This document shows positions 1 to 10,199 of a DNA stretch of 64,000 nt, piece after piece. The notes below the pieces were generated by a model. It saw only the letters and a program-made list of their open reading frames with translations. It searched no databases and was not told the origin of the DNA. Origin of the DNA: Trema orientale (Eukaryota; Streptophyta; Magnoliopsida; Rosales; Cannabaceae). The position numbers were made by a program, and so were the translations under genes. Each line of letters opens with the position of its first letter. Position 1 is the first letter of the stretch. The stretch is from assembly GCA_002914845.1 (NCBI GenBank), contig JXTC01000093.1, positions 575,230-639,229 on the forward strand. Reading direction: 5' to 3'.

Positions 1-1323
1 CTTATTTTAAATAATCGTATATTTTTAGGGCAATCCAGAGACCGAAGAACTTATGAGTCCAATTGATTGCTTTGAGAATAGACACCACAAGCAAAGTGGC
101 TGGAGGAATGAGTACACTCAACAAAAACATGTAGGAATTTATTACTTTTTTATTATTTCATAATTAATATAAATATATATCTTTAAAAATTAAAATAATT
201 TTAATTTTGGTGATAGGCGGAGATGGTTGCTTCGAGGGAGAAAGCACTTACTCAGGCTCAGGCTCAGGCTCAAGCTCATGAGACAACAGACCCAGCGGAC
301 CTAGCTAACCCATCTTTATCTGCTGAGTCTGTTGTGGGTCCCCTTCCTATTAACGAGTACGCCATCATGACCCAATCCCTTGGTACTCGTTCAAGGTGGT
401 AGAAGGGACTAGGCTCACTCCCTCGGTTGAAGACTGTTGGAGGTCCGAGGGCTGTTGGCACGAGCAGTGTTGCTGCCACGCAACAAGAGCATGCCGAGAC
501 GATCGCTAGCTTGAAGCAACAATTGGCCGAGAAGGATGCAGAGCATCAACGCAAGCTCGAAGAGCACCAGGCCGAGACACAACGTCGCCTCGATGAGCAA
601 CAACGGCTACTTCAGGCAATGATAGCTCAGCTCGGCAACAATGGCCTGCACATCCAGCTTCCGCCTATGTCCCAGCCACCGCCACCTCCGCCTTCGTTCC
701 AATAGCTTTTTTTTTGTGTTTTTATTTTGTTAATTATGTACTCTTTATGAATGCTATTGTATTAAGTTTTTATTTACTAAAATTATTTTGTTATTATTTC
801 TTTAATTTGTATTTAATTTATAAATACCTAATTAATTTTAAAATAAATAGTTTCTATTATTTATTAATTTGTATTTAATTTGTAAATATTTAATTTAATT
901 TAAAACGATTTTTTATTTTTTTTCCTGATACTTTTGCCGACGTATTTGTTAAACGCATCGGCAAAGGTGTTCCGTAATCGTGCATTTTCTGACGTTATTT
1001 TGCGTCGGTAAAAGTCTACCCTCTGGACCTTTGGCGACGAGGTTCGTTGACCGCGTCGGGAAAAGGTTGGCCAAAATTTGAATTTCAGTAGGTTTTTTCC
1101 TGACGGCACACCTTCTCCGACGCTTTGGTAGTGTCGGCATAGATTATCTTTGCCGACGCATTAGTGTAATGCGTCGGTAAGTTGCCTTTACCGACAAACT
1201 TTTGCCGACACTGGTTACCGACGGGATTTTACATCGGGAAAGGTTTGATAACCTTTGCCGACGCTTTTTTCTTACTTTTTCCAACACATGAAAGCGTCGG
1301 CAAAGGTCAGGTTTCTTGTAGTT
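1..1323 (+). mobile_element. 3' part of a CACTA (En/Spm) DNA transposon
   Basis: The block holds the end of a degenerate transposase-type gene, then about 400 bp of subterminal repeats built on GCGTCGGCAAAG in both orientations (about 915-1310), and ends in TTTCTTGTAGT at 1312-1322. That end is the reverse complement of the plant CACTA terminus CACTACAAGAAA with the last base changed. The 5' end lies outside the window, so length and target-site duplication cannot be judged. Dense subterminal repeats plus a CACTA-type end are diagnostic of this superfamily. The element is probably non-autonomous now because its reading frame is broken. Confidence 0.8.
29..705 (+). pseudogene. CACTA transposase-associated protein, C-terminal exons, broken
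   Basis: Two exons can be read. Exon A (29-129) follows an acceptor TTTTAG and encodes a stretch with METSPID-like context (residues ELMSPIDCFENRHHK), typical of the conserved plant Ptta/En/Spm transposase tail. An intron (130-216) separates it from exon B (217-705), which encodes AEMVASREKA, then a TRSRW/KGLG motif interrupted by a TAG at about 400-402, then a Gln/Glu-rich coiled coil and a proline-rich end. In intact relatives the TRSxxVKGLG motif is continuous, so the stop marks decay. The part after the stop survives as a 92-codon frame (427-705). Confidence 0.7.
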
Positions 1324-1325
1324 TA

Positions 1326-1447
1326 TGGAAAGGAGTTCTTTTATCATGGTAAAAAGGGGGAAAAAAACAAGTTCTTTTATCATGATAAAAAGGGGGAAAA
1401 AAAACAAGTTCTTTTATCATGATAAAAAGGGGGGAAAAAAACAAGTT
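1326..1447. repeat. Tandem repeat, about 38-bp unit, three copies
   Basis: Three near-identical units containing AGTTCTTTTATCATGATAAA followed by a G-run and A-run sit directly beside the CACTA terminus. Each unit contains the small palindrome TTTATCATGATAAA. No coding potential is seen. Confidence 0.8.
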
Positions 1448-1816
1448 CTGAAAAGCATCCCTATAAATCCAGTATGATAGATATTAGTTGATAATGGTCT
1501 TCTCGTATTTAGAGGGATTTGTTTTTTTCCTTGTTCATATTTAGTCATTTTGTCTTGCAGATAAAGTGCCTTTCTGGTTACCGTGGAGGTTTTAAAGCTA
1601 ATAAGTGAATGAAATAAGTGGGGTGCACATCCTTAATAGGATGAGGTGAGGATTAGGTAGTAGTAGGTATTTTTTCTTAATTTGTAATAAGTGGAAATTA
1701 TCAGTTAAGTCCTCATTTTAAAAAAATAAATAAATGGGGTGCATAATATAAGCCTATTTTAGGAATTATAAGAGGTATTTATAGTACAAATACTTTTGTT
1801 TAATTTATTGATGGTT
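1448..1816. other. Intergenic stretch, nothing recognised
   Basis: AT-rich, no convincing open frame, no terminal repeats or RNA gene seen. Confidence 0.5.
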
Positions 1817-2123
1817 TTTTTTTTTTTCGAAACCAGAAAACCGAGATAAATTAATAATCAATAGGGAAATCATCTATAATAGCAGTGGAGATATATAACG
1901 GTATCTCGTACGCCCAAACACACGAAAAAGAAATAGAAAGACCAAAGCAGGCTAAGTAATGAGCTGCCATATTACCCAAGCGAGGGATGAATTTGCAACT
2001 AACATTTCCTAGTTGAGATAACAGGATATAGATGTCTTCAATAACAAGGCTTTCCATTGCAAGAGGACTCCGACTTTCAATTGTCGAGATAATATTCTTG
2101 GCATCCATTTCCATCTCAGTCAC
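1817..2123 (-). pseudogene. LINE-type RNase H (RVT_3) fragment
   Basis: On the minus strand a 90-codon frame reads like the C-terminal half of the RNase H-like domain found at the end of plant L1-type LINE polyproteins: an ENIISTIESRSP-like start (here DAKNIISTIESRSP), a VIEDI motif, then NVSCKFIPRLGNMAAHYLA, matching the family pattern with a conserved R-x-x-N-xx-AH-xLA. The frame ends close to a T-run at 1817-1829, which on the minus strand is an A-tail, as expected for a retroposed 3' end. It is 5'-truncated and has no initiation context, so it is a dead insertion. Confidence 0.65.
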
Positions 2124-2550
2124 AGAGAGGCAGTTGATGGGTTAATTTAGATCAAGGGGTGTCATCATGCAAAGTGGGATACAATATTATTTATTTATTA
2201 ATTAATTACTAGGAAAGAGTTGGGGAAAAGAAAAAAAAAGGGTAGCCATAGAGCCATAATCTTTCTAACACTTATACATATCGAAACAAATATAAAGCGA
2301 CGTATATTATTGGTGCTTAACACCACAAGGTGTAAAATGTAATTTAAGACTATGTCTTGTAGGAGGGATAGAGAGGAAAGATGGATAGAGATGGAGGAAG
2401 ATGACAAGTCTAAAATGCCCTTCCCCTTTGTCAGAGAGTAAAGCAAAAATTGATGTTAAGGCTACTACTTCCTGGAGATGCCAACTAAGACGAGTAATAC
2501 CATCGCTTTTCCTCTCCCCCATCACCAACTATACCTTCTCTAACCCCAAA
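2124..2550. other. Intergenic stretch, nothing recognised
   Basis: AT-rich in its first half. The second half rises in GC toward the pseudogene that follows, so part of it may be that gene's former upstream sequence. No terminal repeat was found. Confidence 0.4.
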
Positions 2551-3507
2551 ATGTCTCTCAAGCTCATCTTTTTTCACGAGATGGAGAATACCCTTGCCGA
2601 TCTCAAGCGCCTCTGTGACTACCAGCTTCGCCGCCTCGAACCCTAAGCCAAAGAGAATTGGGACTCCATCGAGACTCCACCACTTCGGATCCTTGCACTC
2701 GGCTTCTCCTCCTACAAATATATTTTGTGGCTCTCTACTTTGAGAATCGGGACTTTGTCGACACCGCTTGCCATAAGCTCACTGCCACTTGGGTCTGAGC
2801 ATTAGCTGCCGAGAACCCCGACATACCTTTTGTCAGAAAGATCGCCCCCACTGACACCTACAAGATCTATAAGGGTGAAGGGAACCTCTGGGCCGACACC
2901 TCGTTGGCTGGTTTTGATGACCTAAAGATCCAGTGCACTAATCAGAGCTTCATGTTCCTTGGCGACAGTGACTCGAGCTGCAACGTCACTCCTGGGTCGT
3001 TGATGGTCCTCAACTACGATGACCCGAATATCTTCGATACATTCGAGAGTGCCAAGGTGCCTCATAACTGACTTCAACATTGCTAAGTTTTTCTCGCAGA
3101 CAAGCATCTACTGGCCCAACGTTGATGTATCCAAGGCCAAGCTCATTGGGAGGACTAACTAGAGGAGGCAGGAGAAGATGGAGGGCATCGAGAAGCGGAA
3201 GGCTAGGGTGTACGAAGTCCACAATGTGGTGTTCAGTTTAAGGTCGAGGAAGGTCGCCAATGGCGACGCTGACATAGCAGGGAGCTAGCAGGTGCTTCCT
3301 CTAGAGTTCGATGAGGACGACACCAGTTTCTTAGTGGTGGAAAATCCCAACTTCAGGGTTCCTGATCCGCGGAGGCACAATAGCTTTGTGAGGGAGGATA
3401 GGGAGTTCGTGGCTTTGGGGAGAAAGAGCATGGATGTGTCATCATCCGTGTTTGCTCTACCACAGAGGAAGTTTATGGCAGCAGCGAGGGCCATGGCAAT
3501 GGCCTAG
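2551..3507 (+). pseudogene. Plant ANKRD13-like (ankyrin / GPCR-chaperone domain) pseudogene
   Basis: From about 2826 the translation resembles the GPCR-chaperone domain of plant ankyrin-repeat ANKRD13-like proteins: FVRKIAPTDTYKIYKGEGN, then ADTSLAGFDDLKIQ, FMFLGD, PGSLMVLNYDD, a QTSIYWP block, a RRQEKMEGIEKRKARVYEVH block and VLPLEFDEDD followed by NPNFRVPDPRRHNSFVREDREF. The order of these blocks follows the family as I know it. Several stops break it (about 2644, 2797, 3069, 3160 and 3287) and the upstream part needs a frame change near 2700. The usual C-terminal region is missing and the ankyrin repeats are not recognisable. It is GC-richer than its surroundings and shows no introns over the matching part, so it may be a retrocopy or a transposon-captured fragment. 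The last 71 codons (3292-3507) remain open but are unlikely to be expressed. Confidence 0.65.
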
Positions 3508-3636
3508 GGTTTTCACCTTGTGGGTATTCAAGAACTTAATTTTCATTTCTTGGTTTTGTGGAGAGTTGCAATTTTGATTTGTTAAATCCTTATTTGGCTA
3601 TTTTTGAGTTACTATTAATTGTGTGGCCTAAAGTTA

Positions 3637-4460
3637 CACACAGTTACTACTGATCTGTGAGTTATGCGTAGTTGGTACAAATAGTGTGACTTATAGTCAC
3701 AAATCAGATATTGTATTTTTTAGAATAATAAGAAACCTATGGCTGTCACGGACACTACTAAATTTTTTTATTTAAAGAATATACATTACTAATCTAAGTC
3801 ACAAATGTTGTGACTAATAGTCACAAATCAAGGTTACAAGATAGAAAATTGTGACTGCCATGACAATCAATTGTTGGTTAATAGGAATATTTATTTTCCT
3901 TCTATAAGATTAGCACAAATATTGTGACTTGGACTCACAAATCAAAGTAAAATGTAAAGATTGTATAAATCACAATAACGTGATCTTATAACATTTGTAA
4001 TGAGATAAAACACACTGTGACTTTGAGTCATAAAATTATGACCATGTGTGAAACTTGTGACAATATTTATAACGATATAAAATAAATTATGACTATTTGT
4101 TATAAAATTGTGACAAGTAGTAACAAAATAGTGAGTAATATAACAATTTAAAGCATGCCAAGAAAATGTGTCCAAAAAAATTGTGACTCTCGTTTACAAA
4201 ATTATAACTCTGCATGTCTTGAAAACTCGCAATATTCGTAATGATGTAAAACAAACTGTGACCCTTAGTCACAAACTTGTGACTACTAATAACAAAGCAT
4301 AAAATGACAAAATGGCAGTTTCAGAATGACGATTTTTTCTCTCACCAAAAGAGACTAAAAAAGTCTCTTTTTTTTGTACTATAAAAAGCATTTTTAAAAA
4401 AGGGACTAAAAAGGTCAACTTGTCGAAAAATGGACTAGTCGGGTCAATTTCTCGTTATAT
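3637..4460. repeat. TGTGAC/GTCACA palindromic repeat block, probable Mutator-like terminal region
   Basis: At least ten loosely spaced TGTGACTnnnnnTCACAAA units alternate with TATAACAAA-like spacers. The right side (about 4395-4455) reads, on the minus strand, GAGAAATTGACCCGACTAG then CCATTTTTCGA, close to the terminal sequence of the Mutator-like element at 53677-56396, which also carries TGTGAC units. No left terminal repeat was found. The ANKRD13-like pseudogene lies immediately to the left. Confidence 0.5.
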
Positions 4461-5807
4461 GAGTACAAATGATGTGATGGTAACTAGAATACTGATCGTC
4501 TAGTTATCAAAAAGAATATTTCTTCTAAATACTCTTTTTTTTCTGTAAAATACTAAAAATTGTGGGTTTTTCTATAGTACTACCCCTTATAAAAAATAAT
4601 GAATTATTATTTCTAAAATTTAAGCCAATTTTACTTAAATTTAGCATTGCCATCACATTTTGTTAAATTTACTTTTCATTATGAATCACATAGAAGAGTA
4701 ACAGAAGTACTTGATGGTCGTTTGATGTTCTATTAAGCATTTATGTGTTTTATAATTTGGAAAATATAAAAGACAAAATCTGTTGACAAAATTTTGTTTG
4801 TAATCACAAAATTTACTATATATGCAATGTAACTTTAATTCAGCATATATTATCTTGTTCATAAACGAAATTACCTCAACCAGTTTAAGAGTTTACGAGA
4901 TTGTAAGACTTGATATTATTTTTGAACTATCCCATTTGGATAACTTGGAATTATACATTATCATTGTTGTTCACGTATAAACGTTGTTCTTTAATCAAAG
5001 TTCATGTGGTATCTCTGTGTTCTCTGAGTTTATTCTATTTATAAAAATCACACTTAAGAGAATTGTATAGAGATGCTGTCAAAAATTGGGTATTAACGAA
5101 ACCATGTTTAAGTAAATGATGTACTACACTATAAATAATCCCGAATAGGATAAGACCTTAACCTTAATTTAGTTATGGCGTGAAAGTGGATTTAGGCCAC
5201 ATACAAGTGAAAGCACTAGCTATTAGAGAAATTATTGCAAGTAATACTAAATCTAGAAATAAAAATACAACAATATTATAGTTATAACATATGATGTAAT
5301 AAATCACGATTATTTAACTACTAGGATAACAAATATTATCATAAAAATAAATCAAATAATGTAACAAAATAAATCACAATTAATTTATTATAATAATAAT
5401 CACGATAGTAATGATCAAAATAACAAAGGAGTTTAAGGAAACCAAACCGAGTCTTGTGTTTCACACAATTTCCTTAAAATAGTTACGCCTCCTCACCGGG
5501 GTACTTAGAGGAATGTCAACAAGGTCTGTTTTTCAAGATAAAATGGTTCACAAATAGCAACGTCGCACCAACTTGCTATTCACAACAAACTGAGTAATAC
5601 CCAAACTCTATCACCAGAACTCAAGATTGCTTGGCCACACTGAAAAGAAAGAACTCAAATTCTCTAACTACTAACTAACTGTTTCTTAACCGCCACAGAG
5701 AGAATATGGAAGAGAGGAATAAGCTAAAAAATATTTTTGGTGTGTCTAAAAGTGAAGGAGAAGGTCCCCTTTTATAGTGTTCATAGGAGAACTAAGCCAT
5801 TAATATC
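4461..5807. other. Intergenic AT-rich stretch
   Basis: No supported gene. The part from about 5400 to 5800 is less AT-rich and has the texture of an LTR or other retrotransposon remnant, but I could not find paired ends. Confidence 0.4.
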
Positions 5808-6012
5808 CCATTAATATGGCTGAAAAACGTTTGTCTGTTACAACATAGCAGCAACAACCCATTAATATGGCTGAAAAACATTTGTCTGTTACAACGTAAT
5901 AGCAACAGCCTATTAATATGGCTGAAAAATATTTATCTGTTACAACGTAACAGCAACAACCCATTAATATGGCTGAAAACCGTTTGGCGGTTACAACATA
6001 ATAGCTAAAAAT
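5808..6012. repeat. Tandem repeat, 51-bp unit, four copies
   Basis: CCATTAATATGGCTGAAAA recurs at about 5808, 5859, 5910 and 5961, each followed by a GTTTGTCTGTTACAAC-like segment and AGCAACA. Divergence is a few bases per unit. Confidence 0.85.
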
Positions 6013-6898
6013 ATTTTTGGTTATTACCTTAGCTTTATGAGGCTAAATAATGGTCCATAATGAATTTTGTAACTCCTGTATGTTACAAATCCAATTCTAG
6101 AACTTTCTCACTTTGGGTTTTAATTTCTTATTCACCCAAGCTCCATTTTAGGCATTTTCATGCCTCAAAATGGCTATTTACAATGGTTTTCCAAACAATT
6201 TTTCCAACACTAGTACAAATATTTATACTCTCAGTACCTTTTTTTTTTCTAGTCAACTGAGAATATTGCCAGCCTAAACTAGCAATTGGCCGAGAGAGAT
6301 CAGGAGCACCACTGCTAGTTAGCCAAAGTATATGACTAAACAAATAAAATAAACGAAAAAGAGGTAAAAGAAAAATAAATTTTTTAATAGCTATATATGT
6401 ATATATGTAAAACAAAAAATAGAATAATAGAGCAATTTAAAAATTCGTACTTGAATATTAAGTCAAAAGATTATTTTTAATTAAAGAAAGACCAATATTT
6501 AAAAATTTGTTGTAAAATAGTTTTTAAGTTATAACTTGACCACATTTGACAAGCTAGCTTGATTCATTCATTATAACATAATACAATTTTTAGAAAAATA
6601 TTAAATAAAATAAAACTACAAACTTGTAAAAATGAGGGAAAGTATATGTGGATCCTAGCTCAATGGAGATTGTGGAGGTGGAGGTTAAAAGATGAAGCCA
6701 TTGTCCCCGAGCTTTGCTATTAGTGACTAGGTCAACAGTTGTTGCTCATCAAATAACCTCTACTCAGTCTTGGCCAAAGTGTTTTTTGGAAATGTCTAAT
6801 ATAAAAAAATAGTAAAAGATATTCATTAGCTATTTAAAAAGTAAAATGATTATTTGACTATTGTTTATTAATAATTTACTAATGGTATTAGAGTTGAT
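6013..6898. other. Intergenic stretch, nothing recognised
   Basis: AT-rich. Short open frames here lack codon bias or recognisable motifs. Confidence 0.4.
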
Positions 6899-7075
6899 GG
6901 GGTAAAAGAATAATAACTTTACCATTTTAAGGGGTATTTAAATACTAAGTCAAAAGTGAGGGGGCAAAAGAAGAATAACTTTGTCATTATAAGGGGTACT
7001 TGAATATTAAGTCAAAAATGAGAGGATAAAACAAGAAAAACTTTACTATTGTAGGAGCACTTGAATATAAAGGTG
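6899..7075. repeat. Diverged tandem repeat, about 62-bp unit, three copies
   Basis: Units begin near 6899, 6961 and 7023 with GGxAAAAxAAxAATAACTTT and each contains a GTACTTGAATATTAAGTC-like segment. Divergence is clear but the register is kept. Confidence 0.65.
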
Positions 7076-7270
7076 CAAATTCATAATGAACGCAATTGTC
7101 CAAGCAAAATGACTAATTTTTCAAAACCAAATAGCTGAACATATATACCTTATATAATTATTTATTGGGTTTGGTTTAAATGGTTACAACAATATTTATC
7201 CATGGATGGTTACAATGGTTTAAGCCATTAGATCTAATATCCTACGGTAGTGATTAGTTTGGTGGTTGGC

Positions 7271-7318
7271 CAAAAAAATTTAATGCTATTTATTACCATC
7301 AAAAAAATTTAATGCTAT
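7271..7318. repeat. 19-bp direct duplication with 10-bp filler
   Basis: CAAAAAAATTTAATGCTAT occurs at 7271-7289 and again at 7300-7318, separated by TTATTACCAT. Confidence 0.85.
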
Positions 7319-7524
7319 CACTACTTTTTCTAGTATCCATTCATGTTCACAAAAAAATTGTAACCATTGAGAAGTCCTCCTTATTTATTTATTGGTTATA
7401 GATATTGACTTAAAATCAGTACACATGAAAACAAAACCGGGACACGAACAAATCAAATAATTTAGCAACCCTTTCAGCCCTTCATGTAGCGTAAGGTTTT
7501 TTCGGCATCTTTATCAGTGGAGAA

Positions 7525-7536
7525 TATATATATTTA
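7525..7536 (+). promoter_or_regulatory. Candidate TATA box of the CYP93B-like gene
   Basis: TATATATATTTA lies about 45-50 bp upstream of the chosen ATG at 7577. If it is the functional TATA box the 5' UTR would be only about 20 nt, so the real start site could use another element. Confidence 0.4.
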
Positions 7537-7576
7537 GATCATTTGCTCATAATTAAATTAACCAGCTGAGAGCAAA

Positions 7577-8504
7577 ATGATACTTGAGCTCCTAGCCCTC
7601 TTCCTTGCCTTAGCCCTTCTCCTCCCACCAATCTTCACCTCCCTTTTTCAAACCAACCGACTCCCTCCAAGCCCCACAGCCTTGCCAATCATCGGCCACT
7701 TCCACCTCCTCGGCCCCCTCATCCACCGTGCCTTCCACCGCCTCTCCGCCCGCTATGGCCCCTTATTCTCTCTCCGCCTTGGCTCCGTTCCATGCGTCGT
7801 CGTTTCGTCGCCAGACATGGCGAGAGAGTTCCTCAGGACCAACGAGCTCTCTTTCATCTCCCACGCCAACTCCATCGCCATCAACCGCCTCACCTACGGC
7901 TCCTCCTTGGCCTTCGCTCCCTACGGAGCTTACTGGAAGTTCATCAAGAAGCTGACCATGAGCGAGCTCCTCGGCGGCCGTACCGTCAGCGGTTTCGCTT
8001 CGCTTCGGGCCCAGGAGTACCGCCGCCTCTTGCGCCTCCTCGACGAGAAGTCTCAGCGCGGCGGCGAAGCGGTTAATCTCACCGAGGAGCTACCGAAGCT
8101 GGCCAACAACATAATCTCGCATATGATGCTTGGGACGAGTGGTAGTAATCATGATGATGATGATGGTCGAGTCGAGGAGGCCAGGATAGTGGTGCGAGAG
8201 GTGACCAAGATTTTCGGAGAGTTGAACTTGTCTGACTTCGTTTGGTTTTTCAGGAAGTTGGATTTGCAGGGCTTCGGTAAGCGAATCGAGGCCATTTTTA
8301 CTAGGTTTGATGCGTTGGTTGAGAAAGTTATCTCGGAACGTGAACAACTGAGGGACAGAAATCACATGAATAAGGACGATGATGGTGATATTGATGACAT
8401 GGCCGAGGTCAAACATTTTATTGACGTTTTGCTTGATTATGTGGACAACGAGGATGCCGAGATGAAGTTGACTAGAGTTCACATTAAGGCCCTTATTATG
8501 GTTA

Positions 8505-8540
<36 letters not shown>

Positions 8541-10136
8541 GGCTTCTCAGGCAACAATTATGGTTTCTTTTTAAACTAAATTTCTATTACCAATTTCACT
8601 TTTTAAGAAATATCAACATAACTGTTGCCAAATAATTATATTCCTCTACTCCAATTTATTTATTTTATCTCATAAATGACATGTTTTCATCTAAAAAAAG
8701 ACCTAAATAAATGGTGAAGATTTTTTTTTTTTTTGGTTCTAAATATTCCTTAAGAAAATCTCCAATTGTTTTCTTTTCTAATTTTAAAACAGAAAAAATA
8801 GAAGTCAGTTTAATTTTTGTTTTTTAAACAAGCATGTCTTTGTGATAGGTCTTGGCATTTTAAGACATCATCAAATGTCTAAGGACGTAGTATGTTAATT
8901 TCTATATATTGTTTAATAATTTGTAACTTAATTTTGCTTTTATATGGTTCATCATCACGAGAAATGACATCTAAATAATTTTTACTGTGAATCAATATAG
9001 TTAAATGCAAGCTTGATAGAGCTCTTAGAACAAAATGATAGTTTAAGTAGTTATAAGAGGGTACCATGCCAGTACCCAAACTATAAGAATGAAAGACTGG
9101 TTTGTAATTAGTGTATATATATATTTGATTAGATGTAACTAAAAATATAATAGTGATACTGACTAAAAATATATATATATAGTGATTTCGACAAATATAT
9201 CTATATATACTAGTTTGAACACACGTGGACCTATAGTTGTAATGAAAACTTATATATAAACGATTTAATTACTGTTTTAATGTATAACTATATACTTAGA
9301 AAATGACAAAAATAGAAAGCAGTAATTACAATAAGACAATAGAGAAAGATTTATTTTTATATCTAAAAATCCGGGTTGAAACAAAATGCCCAAAAAAATA
9401 TTAATAATAATATATGTCTTTCCTATTAGTTGTCATAAATAAAACAAAAATTATTTAAAAAAAAAACGTAAGCTAGTGGATCAAGGTTCAATTCCTTGAT
9501 TCATCCTTCTATATATTCTTAAATGGGGATGGCTACGGTAGGAGCGTCCCTACGTAGGATCATGTCTTAATTATCGTTGGATGGGAATCTGTGGGGAATC
9601 ACGGGAATCTGTGGAGAATCTATTTATATACAGATTCCTATCCAACGGTGAATAGACAAGGCCCTACGTAGGGGCGCCCCTACTGTAGACGCGCCCTTCT
9701 TAAATATATATATTTATGGGCGCGTCTACCGTAAGAGCGTCGCTACGTAGGGTCCTGTCTATACACCGTTGGATAGGAATCTGTGTATAAATAGATTTCC
9801 CACAGATTTCCGTTATTCCCCACATATTTCCATCAAACGGTGTATAAGGAGTGGCCCTACGTAGGGGCCCCTACTGTAGCCCTCCCTATAATTATATATA
9901 TATAGGAGATGACTACGGTAGGGGCGTCCCTACGTAGGGTCATGTTTTAATTATCGTTGGATGGGAATCTGTGGAGAATAACGGGAATCTGTGGAGAATC
10001 TATTTATATACAGGCCTGTCTATTCACCGTTGGATGGGAATCTGTATATAAATAGATTCTCCACAGATTCCCGTTATTCTCTACAGATTCCCTTCCAACG
10101 ATAATCAGAGCATGACCATTCCCTACTGTAGCCATC

Positions 10137-10199
<63 letters not shown>

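Noticed and set aside
427..705. A 92-codon Gln/Glu-rich frame that could be taken as a small coiled-coil gene
   Set aside because: It is the part of the broken CACTA transposase-type exon after a premature stop, not an independent gene.
8090..8557. A 155-codon minus-strand frame over P450 exon 1
   Set aside because: It is antisense to a well-supported exon, and its start lies in the (TA)n tract of the intron.
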